Shown: positions 20,929-29,200 of the stretch, piece by piece
How positions within the stretch are numbered: position 1 is the first letter of the stretch
How the letters are laid out: the number at the start of each line of letters is the position of its first letter
Source: Theocolax elegans
Lineage: Eukaryota; Arthropoda; Insecta; Hymenoptera; Cerocephalidae
Direction: 5' to 3'
DNA length: 64,000 bases
NCBI GenBank assembly: GCA_026168455.1
Contig: CM047431.1
Span: 46,503,466-46,567,465, forward strand
Position numbers and translations under genes: made by a program
The notes under the pieces: generated by a model
Told to the model about the DNA's origin: nothing
Databases searched by the model: none
The model's input: the letters and a program-made list of their open reading frames with translations, nothing else

Positions 20929-23900
20929 TTACATCCGTCGGGGAGGTATGTATCTTTTTAATTCTGATACGTGCACTTTCGCATTTCTTTTTCCTGAATC
21001 CATGTTTAACAAATATACCGTAGGGGATAAGACTTTAATTATTTCATATGGGCCTTCGTATTTAGCACCTAATTTCGCGGAAAATTTTTGTGCGGCGTTC
21101 GACAATAAATGTGTTCTTCTCAGAACCCAGTCACCCATTCGGAATTCGGCGTGTCGTTTATTTTTATCATAATTTCGCTTTTGGATAGTGTGTGCTTGAT
21201 CTAGATGTTTAGTTACTAAATCACGTAGTGCATCCAGTCTTTTTGCACGGTCTATCCAAATTGTTGGGTCCACTTTTAATATCGGTTTTGTTCCTTCTAC
21301 TTCTCTTCTGAGACTTTTTACCGGTTTCGGGTTTCGTCCGTAATTTAGGAATGCTGGAGATACTTTAGTTGATGTCTGAATTGCTGTATTTATGGCGTGA
21401 CGTAGCTCATGTACATGTTCGTCCCAACAACGATGGTCGTTCTTTACGAACATGGCTATCATTGTTTTCAGCGTTCTGTTACAGCGTTCTACGGGGTTTC
21501 CTTGAGGGTGATAGGGAGGTGTAGTGACATGTTTTATTCCATATTCTTCGAGAACTGTTTTAAGGTGTTTATTGTCGAATTCTTTACCGTTATCTGAGAG
21601 GAAGTACTCCGGAGTTTCCCATCTAAATAATATCAAGTCTTCCAAGGCTTTTGCGACGGATTTTCCATCAGCTTTCCTTATTGGTTTTATTTCTATCCAT
21701 TTCGTGAATAAGTCTTGGAAGACAATTAGATATTTATTCTGACCTTTACTTGGAGGGAATTCCATCAGATCGGCTGCTACGATACACCATGGCTTGTCTA
21801 CTACTCTGGTTCCCATTAATCCTTGTTGGCCCGTTTGCTGTGTTTTATACGCCTGACAGATTGTACATTGTTGTATATATTTATATGCGTCGTGCCACAT
21901 TCCTTGCCAATAATATTCTCTCGCTATACGGTCGTATGTTTTCTCTATCCCTAAGTGTCCGACTGACGGTATATCATGTGCTTCATGTAATATTCTTCCT
22001 CTATATTCTAATGGTACTACTAGTTTCCAATTATCTTCTCGATATGTAATGGGATCTAGTAGAGGATCATTTCGAAATCTATATAACATGTTATCTTCAA
22101 TTTTCCAATTTTGATACCTTTCTGGGAATTGTTGTATTTCCTTCATTTTCTTAATATACCATTCATCTTTTATTTCTTCAAATGCCGCCGTTTCCGCTAT
22201 TTCATTTATTATTTTCCTTCCATCTTCTTCATACATCCTTGATAGTGCATCGGGGACTTGGTTAAGAGCTCCTCTCCTGTGCACGATCTCGAAATCCCAT
22301 TGCATCATTTCTAATGCCCATCTAGCCAATCTGCCTGTCGGATCTCGTAAATTCTTTAACCAGCGTAGAGCACTGTGGTCTGTTATGACGGTGAATCTAT
22401 AGCCTTCTAGGTAGGGTCTTAGTTTTTTAATTGCCCATAGTACTGCTAAACATTCTTTTTCTGTTGTCGAGTAATTTCTTTCTGCTGCAGTTAGTACTCT
22501 ACTTATGTAGACTATGGGATGTTCACCGTCTTCTAGATCCTGTGTTAACACTGCGCCAATCGCATAATTACTAGCATCCGTTTGTAGGCAGAATGGTTTG
22601 GTAAAATCGGGTCGTGCCAATACAGGTGCTTTAGTTAATGCTAATTTTAACCTTTCAAAAGCTTCTTGTTGCTCTGTTCCCCATTTCCATGTCAAATCTT
22701 TTTTCAATAATTTAAGTAATGGTATCTTCATTTCCGAGTCCTTATCTAGGAAACGAGCATACCATCCAACCATGCCAAGGAATCTTCTTAATTCTTTTAC
22801 ATTTCTCGGTGCTGGATAATCTCTTATTGGAGCGATTTTATCCGGATCTGGTCGTAACCCTTCCTTATCAAGGACATATCCCAAGTATGTAACTCTAGAA
22901 CAACAGAATTCGCATTTTTCCCGATTTACTGTTAAGCCATGTTTTACTAACTTTTTCAGGACTTCCTCCAGCCATCTCAGGTGTTCGTCAAACGACTCTG
23001 TTGCGATAATTATATCGTCGAGGTATCCGAATACGTATGGTACGTATTCGGGGCCAAACAAAGCGTCGATCAATCTTTGAAATGTCATTGGAGCGTTAGT
23101 AAGCCCGAAAGGCATTCGAGTGAACTGAAAGAGCCCTTTTCCTGGTACTGAAAAAGCTGTATATTTCTTACTTGATCTGTCTAACGGAATTTGATAAAAC
23201 GCTTGTCGTAAATCGATTTTCGAGATAAATCGGGAGTGTCGCATTCTATCTAGTATGGTATCCATATTTGGGACAGGGTATGCATCTCTTTTTGTTTGTT
23301 TATTTAAATCTCTGTAGTCTATACAAAATCTATATGTTCCATCGGGTTTCTTAACCATCACTGGAGCGCTCGTGTAATCACTTGCTGACCATTCTACTAT
23401 TCCCTCATTCCATAACCTTTCTACTTCTTCGTGAGCATTGTTGATCATCGCTGGGGACATCCTACGTAGTTTGTGACGTATTGGAGGTGAACCTGGTAAT
23501 ACTGCTATATGATGTTCTATCATGTCTGTGACTCCCGGAGTTTTTGATGGAGGAGGTAGTATTTTTGATACTAATTTTTCCACCTTATGCCGTTGAGGAT
23601 CTGTGACTTCTGATATTCCATTGCATTCTGCAAATATTACCGTCTGTTCTCCTGTGCTATCACCATTGTAGGTTTTGTGCCAAGGACCTTCATGAACTCT
23701 CCATAAACCGTGTTTATGGCGTTCATCTACATCGTATTTCATGCAGAAGTCCTTTCCCAGGACGATATCATGCTCGAATACTTGTTGCGCTTTCAATTCC
23801 AATGTATCTACATGTCCATCCACTTCTAATGTTAATTTGAGAGTTCCTAAGGATTTGCTGATTCCGCCATGTGCATTTTTCACGTATGAGTCCGAAGGTA

Positions 23901-24099
23901 AGAGTTTTTCTTTGAATTTTTCTATTACCTTTGGTCCTGCGACGGAAATCATTGCACCGGAATCGAGCAATCCTTTAAATGTATGGCCGGCGATATTTAA
24001 ACGAACAAAACTTCTGTTTTCCAGACTTGCTTCTGCTACTGATTTTTGTTTATTTTCTTCTTTTCCTAGAATATTCCATTCAACTCTCTGTATTTTTCC
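20929..24099 (-). CDS. pol: Pol: protease, RT, RNase H, integrase
   Basis: The frame is open from 24099 and has no ATG before the protease, so it must be entered by frameshift. Numbering is from codon 23970. Protease: LLDSGAM at the start, with the upstream FVRLNIAG strand also in this frame. RT: about 150-330, with catalytic D253 (KIDLRQAF) and the YLDD box at D318/D319. RNase H: about 460-578, D465 (QTDAS), E506, D531 (TDHSAL) and D574. Integrase: H665/H672/C702/C705 zinc site, then D734, D793 and E828 as the DDE triad, with 34 rather than 35 residues between the last two and the variant NPVER around the Glu. A GPY module (EGPYEI) lies near 972 and basic residues are at the end. No stop interrupts it. 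It should act in cytoplasmic particles and then in the nucleus. Confidence 0.95.
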   Translation of the reverse strand, partial: GKIQRVEWNILGKEENKQKSVAEASLENRSFVRLNIAGHTFKGLLDSGAMISVAGPKVIEKFKEKLLPSDSYVKNAHGGISKSLGTLKLTLEVDGHVDTLELKAQQVFEHDIVLGKDFCMKYDVDERHKHGLWRVHEGPWHKTYNGDSTGEQTVIFAECNGISEVTDPQRHKVEKLVSKILPPPSKTPGVTDMIEHHIAVLPGSPPIRHKLRRMSPAMINNAHEEVERLWNEGIVEWSASDYTSAPVMVKKPDGTYRFCIDYRDLNKQTKRDAYPVPNMDTILDRMRHSRFISKIDLRQAFYQIPLDRSSKKYTAFSVPGKGLFQFTRMPFGLTNAPMTFQRLIDALFGPEYVPYVFGYLDDIIIATESFDEHLRWLEEVLKKLVKHGLTVNREKCEFCCSRVTYLGYVLDKEGLRPDPDKIAPIRDYPAPRNVKELRRFLGMVGWYARFLDKDSEMKIPLLKLLKKDLTWKWGTEQQEAFERLKLALTKAPVLARPDFTKPFCLQTDASNYAIGAVLTQDLEDGEHPIVYISRVLTAAERNYSTTEKECLAVLWAIKKLRPYLEGYRFTVITDHSALRWLKNLRDPTGRLARWALEMMQWDFEIVHRRGALNQVPDALSRMYEEDGRKIINEIAETAAFEEIKDEWYIKKMKEIQQFPERYQNWKIEDNMLYRFRNDPLLDPITYREDNWKLVVPLEYRGRILHEAHDIPSVGHLGIEKTYDRIAREYYWQGMWHDAYKYIQQCTICQAYKTQQTGQQGLMGTRVVDKPWCIVAADLMEFPPSKGQNKYLIVFQDLFTKWIEIKPIRKADGKSVAKALEDLILFRWETPEYFLSDNGKEFDNKHLKTVLEEYGIKHVTTPPYHPQGNPVERCNRTLKTMIAMFVKNDHRCWDEHVHELRHAINTAIQTSTKVSPAFLNYGRNPKPVKSLRREVEGTKPILKVDPTIWIDRAKRLDALRDLVTKHLDQAHTIQKRNYDKNKRHAEFRMGDWVLRRTHLLSNAAQKFSAKLGAKYEGPYEIIKVLSPTVYLLNMDSGKRNAKVHVSELKRYIPPRRM

Positions 24100-24926
24100 T
24101 TATGAATTCTGTTACTATTATTTTCAATTTCTTTATTTTTCCTTTCATTATTTCTCTTAATATCTTCTTCATAATCTATCAATTTTACCTTTACTTTACC
24201 TTTCGTACTTTCTAACATATCATCTTCATTTTCCTTCCTTTTATTCCAAGTAAGTCCCGTTCCTCCCCAGGCGTTATTTGAATTATCTACAGGTGGAATG
24301 GAGGTTTTACTTATACCAGAGGTGTCTGCAGAGTTTGCGGTATCTTTAGTAGATTTAACGGCCTTATCTGGAGTGTCTGCTAGTTGAGTAGCCTCATTGC
24401 CATGCATCTGTCTATGTAATTCTTTTATTGCTGAGGAGAGTGTGGATCTTTTGGTAAGGTCGGAGGTTTCTTCTTGTTTAAATACATACTTCATGTCTTC
24501 GTCCGGAGTGAATGTATTCAGGGTGATTTTATTTTTACACCCGGAATTTTCTCCTTGTTCCATTTCATCTTTTCTTTTCGTTTCTTCATCTTTTTGCGTC
24601 TCTTTAATAGTAACTTTCTCATTCATCTCTAGAATCATTTTGTTCATTTTATCCGTCCAATTTTCTTCTATTTTCCTCTTATTTCTTTCATTGTTCGCTT
24701 TATCGTTTCTTATCTTATTTGCTTCGTCTATTAATATTTCTATTGGGTTATTCATTCTTTCTTCATCTATTGTCCTCGGTTGGATTGTTGGGGTCCTTGG
24801 TGCTGTTGCTGGGAGGACACAGGACCCTGTTGTCCCCCTGCAATTGCGTTTCCCCAAGCCTGTCTCAATTGCGCACAATTTGGACAATGTGAGAATGTGT
24901 ACCCAGGTTGGCCACATACTTGACAC
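24066..24926 (-). CDS. Middle frame (ORF2), Gag-linked extension
   Basis: This frame is offset -1 from gag and overlaps it at 24767-24926; it ends at the TAG at 24066-24068, inside the pol frame. Entered through the shift site at 24848-24854 it adds about 260 residues to Gag. They are rich in Asn, Lys and Glu, have no cysteine clusters or membrane segments, and match no family I know. The protease is not here but at the start of pol. It seems to be a linker between nucleocapsid and protease that has acquired its own frame. A second -1 step near 24093-24099 would carry ribosomes into pol. Confidence 0.7.
   Translation of the reverse strand: MSSMWPTWVHILTLSKLCAIETGLGKRNCRGTTGSCVLPATAPRTPTIQPRTIDEERMNNPIEILIDEANKIRNDKANNERNKRKIEENWTDKMNKMILEMNEKVTIKETQKDEETKRKDEMEQGENSGCKNKITLNTFTPDEDMKYVFKQEETSDLTKRSTLSSAIKELHRQMHGNEATQLADTPDKAVKSTKDTANSADTSGISKTSIPPVDNSNNAWGGTGLTWNKRKENEDDMLESTKGKVKVKLIDYEEDIKRNNERKNKEIENNSNRIHKEKYRELNGIF
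24093..24099 (-). promoter_or_regulatory. Possible second -1 shift site (ORF2 to pol)
   Basis: The two frames overlap for only 34 nt (24066-24099). The one homopolymeric site in it is GGAAAAA, read as GAA AAA in ORF2 and GGA AAA after slipping. The A-site re-pairs perfectly, but the P-site does not fit the canonical XXXYYYZ rule. No strong downstream hairpin was recognised. Weak candidate only. Confidence 0.3.
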
Positions 24927-27664
24927 GAGAACCTTGGTTGGGCTGTTCTAGTGGGACAAGTTGTTGCTTTGTGCCCTGTTTGCTTGCATATGTAGCAGCT
25001 TACAGTGGGACACTCCGACGCCCTATGGCCTACTTGGTTGCAATGGAAACATGCTCCTACAAATCCTTGGGGAGGTGTTGTGTTCCTTTGCGGCGTAAAC
25101 CTAGGTCTTGCTTCACTAGTGCTCGGTAGGTTTCTTGGAGGTTCGTTATTCCTCCACGTCATGTTGTTCCTATAATCTCCATTCATATTATATCTGTTAT
25201 TATAGTTCCTTGTATATCCTTCCATTCGTCCCGGAGGATTATTGGACCATCTGGTCCAATTTTGGGGACGTTGTCCTGTAATCGGAGGCTGGTTTGTAAC
25301 AGGTAACATTGGAGGAGAGGTAATTGCCGCGACTGTTGATTGCGGTTTCGGCAACTCAATTGTTGCTTGCAACGTTTGATCAATTTTCTTTGTCGGCTTT
25401 TCCTTTTTATTTTCCTTAGTATTACCTTTCATTTTAACCGGGTTTTCCGTATTAATGGGACATGTTTCGTACTCTGTTTTTCTCTTTGATTCAAGTGAGG
25501 ACGCCTTTCCGATCTTTGAGAATTCTGGTGCTACGGCCTCTGGGATTTTCGAGTTTTCCGGACTTGGGGGTGGTTTAAACCTCTTGTCCAGGTCTATCAT
25601 ATCCTCATAACGTCTGCCATATTTCTCGAGATCTGCGTACGATTTCACTTTCTTTTCCGCCATATACCTGCGATAATCCGGACGCAAGTTTCTCCATGCT
25701 ACTTCTATCTGTTTCTTAGTCGAAGGAGCTTTCTTTAAGTGAGAGAAGATATATTTCATACAACTTATGTAGTTGGTTATATTTTCCGATTTTCCTTGCG
25801 TTCTTTTCCACGCCTCGTCCCAGACATCGGTTTCCGATAATTTCTTGGTGAATTGCGCTCTAAACGATCTCACGAAATCATTCCATTTCTTCTTTTTCAA
25901 TTCATCTTGTATATTCTCGTACCAACGGCTTGCTTTCTTTGTAAAAACGCAAGGGAGACCTCTAAAAAATTGAGCATCCGTCATTAGAACGTTTTTCCTG
26001 AAATTAATTAATCTTGATAGGAATTCATTCGGATTATCTTTCTCTTCTCCCGAGAATGAAAGATTCCAACTTTTAAATAGTCGGAGTATCTTTTCACTTT
26101 CTCCTAAATCAAACTTCTTTGACTTCTTTTTAGATTTCTTCTGTTTACTGGTAGAAGCTGCGTCCTCGTCGCTCTGATTAGAATCTGTATCATCATCACT
26201 ATCGGTATCGTTATCGTCATCACTGCTTTCTTCATCGCTACTATCATCTTCACTCGATTCTTCGTCGTCGGTATCATCTTTTTTATTTTTCTTATTTTTC
26301 TTCTTTTTCTTCTTTTCTTTTACTGGTTTCTTGGATTTTTTCTTTTTATCTTCTTCATCTTGTTTCTTTTCATTACTCTTTTCTTTGTTTTTTATCTCTT
26401 CTTCAACTATATCTTTTTCCTTATTTTCCTCTTCGTGTTTCTCATTTTCCTCGAAAATTCTAGTGTTCGGCGCCGCCTTTTTAGTTTCAGGAGCAGGAGT
26501 AGCATAAGGCATTGGTTCCTTTTGATATGCTGTTTTAGCCGTATCTCTAAGGTTTTGTCCTTGTCCTGCTCTTTCTGCTTGTGACGGAGTACTTGTTTTA
26601 TGACTAATTTGTGTCATATCTTCCAATACGTTTAGAAATTGGTGTACTACAATGCCGGTAGAATTTCTTGGTTGGATGAAGTCGGTGGATTGGTTATATT
26701 CTATGTCATTCGAGTTCTCTCTATTTTTCCCATTATTCTCATTATTATCTTCCAAATTGTCTTCGTGTTCTGAGTCCGTGTTTGAGTTTGAATTGGAAGC
26801 AGATGATGCATTGTAGTACGATTGTATTTCTACTTCGGGATATAAATTGATATTTAGTGAGGTTCTGTGATTATGACTATTATTATTATGATATTGACTA
26901 TTATTTATAGGGACTATTTCTTCTTCATTTTGTTTTTGTTGAGGTATTGAATTCTGAGCAGTTGTTTCTATGCATGGTTGTGAGGAATCAGGGCTTACTC
27001 GTTGTGTTCGAGTAAACTGTGCACTTTTATTCTGTGCGAAGCTCTGATTAATTAACCTCTCTAATTCTGAAGGGAGCATCAATCTTTCGTTTAAGCTGTG
27101 TACAAGTATCCTTTGCGATGTTGATGCAGATTGAATTAAACCCTTTTGCATCGCGACCATTTTCATTGTCGTATTGCCTACTAATGTCGATGCAACTGAT
27201 ACCGTTGGAGTTGAATTCGTAGTAGTTGATGTTGCGACAATTTGCTCCATTGTTACAGGGGCTAAGGTTTGTTCCCAGCTTTTACTACTAGTCGATGGTT
27301 CTGGTTCTTTATTTGCTTCTTTGTTCATTATTTGTTTTTCCTTATTTGCTTTGCTCATCTGTTGAGCTAAAAGTTCCTCTGAACCGTCTGATTCAATACC
27401 TCTTGTTGTAAGTGGGGGTTCCATCCCTCTTTCATCAATGTCGACGTCCCATGGTACTGATGCATCCGTCTGCCTCAAACCTGCTCTAAATAATCGACAT
27501 ACTAAGGTCTTCTTTTGTCCTTTTGTTTTCAGGTTCAATGTATCCAGGAGAATGATCAATTTATGTGGATCATAATTATTGATCCGTTCATAAGCTATTA
27601 ATGCTTCTGGATTTTTCAATTGCTCCCTCAGCCACGAATTTACTTTTCGGCTAAAGAGCGTCAT
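24767..27664 (-). CDS. gag: Gag polyprotein
   Basis: 965 codons, ATG at 27664. The N terminus has a SAP-like helix pair (about 30-63, HKLIILLDTLNLKTKGQKK). Then come a long low-complexity Ser/Thr/Asn region, a Lys-rich block (about 440-462) followed directly by an Asp/Ser/Glu block (about 463-498), and a retrotransposon capsid domain (about 525-690) with the WNDFVRSFRAQFTKK segment. Three zinc fingers lie near the end: CFHCNQVGHRASEC (872-885), CYICKQTGHKATTC (890-903) and a variant CX2C...HCX2C (914-930). It is longer than usual gypsy Gag (about 400-500 residues) because of the N-terminal 500. The final 35 codons overlap ORF2 and hold the frameshift site. It packages element RNA into particles. 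Confidence 0.9.
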   Translation of the reverse strand: MTLFSRKVNSWLREQLKNPEALIAYERINNYDPHKLIILLDTLNLKTKGQKKTLVCRLFRAGLRQTDASVPWDVDIDERGMEPPLTTRGIESDGSEELLAQQMSKANKEKQIMNKEANKEPEPSTSSKSWEQTLAPVTMEQIVATSTTTNSTPTVSVASTLVGNTTMKMVAMQKGLIQSASTSQRILVHSLNERLMLPSELERLINQSFAQNKSAQFTRTQRVSPDSSQPCIETTAQNSIPQQKQNEEEIVPINNSQYHNNNSHNHRTSLNINLYPEVEIQSYYNASSASNSNSNTDSEHEDNLEDNNENNGKNRENSNDIEYNQSTDFIQPRNSTGIVVHQFLNVLEDMTQISHKTSTPSQAERAGQGQNLRDTAKTAYQKEPMPYATPAPETKKAAPNTRIFEENEKHEEENKEKDIVEEEIKNKEKSNEKKQDEEDKKKKSKKPVKEKKKKKKNKKNKKDDTDDEESSEDDSSDEESSDDDNDTDSDDDTDSNQSDEDAASTSKQKKSKKKSKKFDLGESEKILRLFKSWNLSFSGEEKDNPNEFLSRLINFRKNVLMTDAQFFRGLPCVFTKKASRWYENIQDELKKKKWNDFVRSFRAQFTKKLSETDVWDEAWKRTQGKSENITNYISCMKYIFSHLKKAPSTKKQIEVAWRNLRPDYRRYMAEKKVKSYADLEKYGRRYEDMIDLDKRFKPPPSPENSKIPEAVAPEFSKIGKASSLESKRKTEYETCPINTENPVKMKGNTKENKKEKPTKKIDQTLQATIELPKPQSTVAAITSPPMLPVTNQPPITGQRPQNWTRWSNNPPGRMEGYTRNYNNRYNMNGDYRNNMTWRNNEPPRNLPSTSEARPRFTPQRNTTPPQGFVGACFHCNQVGHRASECPTVSCYICKQTGHKATTCPTRTAQPRFSCQVCGQPGYTFSHCPNCAQLRQAWGNAIAGGQQGPVSSQQQHQGPQQSNRGQ
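24812..24854 (-). promoter_or_regulatory. -1 ribosomal frameshift signal (gag to ORF2)
   Basis: The slippery heptamer GGGAAAC (24848-24854) lies in the gag frame as TG[G GGA AAC], the canonical X XXY YYZ phasing. After a 9-nt spacer, 24838-24812 folds into a hairpin: GGGGGAC pairs with GTCCTCC (one G-T pair), then one bulged A, then ACAG/CTGT around a GGTC loop. Slipping gives GGG AAA and continues in ORF2. Heptamer, spacing and hairpin are as in retroviral gag-pro sites. Confidence 0.85.
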
Positions 27665-27951
27665 CCTTTCAATTATTTTCTTAAAGTCTCAATTAAATTC
27701 CGAATATTCGTAAAAGGGAAAGAGAAAACAAAAATATGTCGAAAATACCGTAAATTCCACCGTTTAAATATCAAACTTTAATAAAATCTCGAAATATACC
27801 GCTAATGTATCAAATTTTCGTAAAATTAATTTTAGTATTAACGATAGGTGTTAATACGAATAAGGGATAACGGTTTTTACGAGAGTGCACGTTTCTAGCC
27901 ACCAAAACTGTGATTGGATGGTTAAATCTACCTAGATTAAGAATTATCAAA

Positions 27952-28118
27952 TATACCTTTCAATTAACAAATATACCTTTCAAATAACAAATATACCTTT
28001 CAAATAATAAATATACCTTTCAAATAATAAATATACCTTTCAAATAATGATATACCTTTCAAATAACAATATACCTTTCAATTAATAATATTTCTTTCCA
28101 TAAATAATATACCTTTCG
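27952..28118. repeat. Motif array I: TATACCTTTCAA at 20-bp spacing
   Basis: Seven copies of TATACCTTTCAA, five of them at exactly 20-bp intervals and the last two at 18-19 bp, then a variant ending CCTTTCGTT at about 28110. The linker is AATAAYAAA-like. The sense-strand core is TTGAAAGGTATA. The regular two-turn spacing suggests a protein-binding array on one face of the helix. Confidence 0.8.
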
Positions 28119-28620
28119 TTTAACCAATACTTAACCAATATATGACCAATATTCTAATAAAAATATTTTATTTTAAAAAGAAAATTTTTGAAGATATTGA
28201 TAAATGATAATGATCGGTAACTTTTAAATATGTTATTTCACCTTCAAGTATTTACTAATAATTCTTCTTAATATAGTCTAGAGGTTGAAAGATAAACACT
28301 GTGTCACACCACTTATTTTTATCTTTGGGTAGTATTATACAAATATAATATATTAATATAAATGGTATTGAAATATACCACCTCGTAATTTTTCTTTATA
28401 ATTATTTTCTTCTTGATTATAATCTGTGTTTTTCAATTCTGAGTCAATATATTTAAATAAATTAATTTTGTGGACTATTTAAATAAATGATTATAATTAT
28501 TCAAGGGGAAAGAAAGATTTTCGAAAATTATCAGGACAGGTTTTAATACAGATATTAAATTAATTTATAAATTGAAAATTGGTCCTTGTCTATGGATACT
28601 GAAAACTGAAGAAAAAGAAA

Positions 28621-28830
28621 TTTTTCCTTTCAATATAAACTGAAAATAATTTCCTTTCAGCTTGATTTAGAAATCTGTAATAAATTATCCTTTCAATTAA
28701 ATCTGTAAAAGTTCCTTCCAATCAATCTGTAAATGATTCCTTTCAATTAAATCTGTAAATAATTCCTTTCAATTAAATCTGAAAAAGAATTCCTTTCAAT
28801 AAGTCCTGGAAACGATATCCTTTCAATTTA
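28621..28830. repeat. Motif array II: CCTTTCAATTAAATCTG
   Basis: Eight sites with the CCTTTCAA core (one altered to CCTTCCAA and one to CCTTTCAG), mostly followed by TTAAATCTGTAAA, spaced about 22-36 bp. It shares the core with array I but has a different flanking consensus, so the core rather than the flanks appears to be what is kept. Confidence 0.7.
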
Positions 28831-29185
28831 ATAATCAAATGTTTAAATAAATATTTATATATGTAGATATATATGTGTGTATATAGTTAAATATTTTATA
28901 CATAAGATATAATATATATAATAATTATTTCTGTTGGTGTGACACTGTAATCTTATAGGTATAATGTATTTGAAATTATTTTTATAAGTATATAATGGTA
29001 TTAGATACTAGAAAAGTAATATTAATTTTATTCTTAATTTTTGTGGGCAGATTTACACAAATAAATTTTTATATCACTCATTCATCCACTCTAGGGTTCC
29101 TCACAGTAACGAAAACGAAATTTAAATACGAAAAATTACTTTAATAATATATTTTAAATTAGAAGTATTTCCGGATATAATTAAA

Positions 29186-29197
29186 CGTTGGGCGCCA
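29186..29197 (-). other. Primer-binding site
   Basis: Sense-strand TGGCGCCCAACG lies three bases inside the 5' LTR end. TGG-initial sites complementary to a tRNA 3' CCA end prime minus-strand DNA. The TGGCGCC start resembles Lys-tRNA-type sites of retroviruses and gypsy elements; the exact tRNA was not checked. Confidence 0.75.
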
Positions 29198-29200
29198 TTT

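Larger units (their letters stand above)
27665..29190 (-). other. Element leader (5' untranslated region)
   Basis: About 1.5 kb between the primer-binding site and gag, with no ORF. It holds two ordered motif arrays (27952-28118 and 28621-28830) and AT-rich DNA between them. A long structured leader upstream of gag is where gypsy-group elements keep packaging and regulatory sites. Confidence 0.6.
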
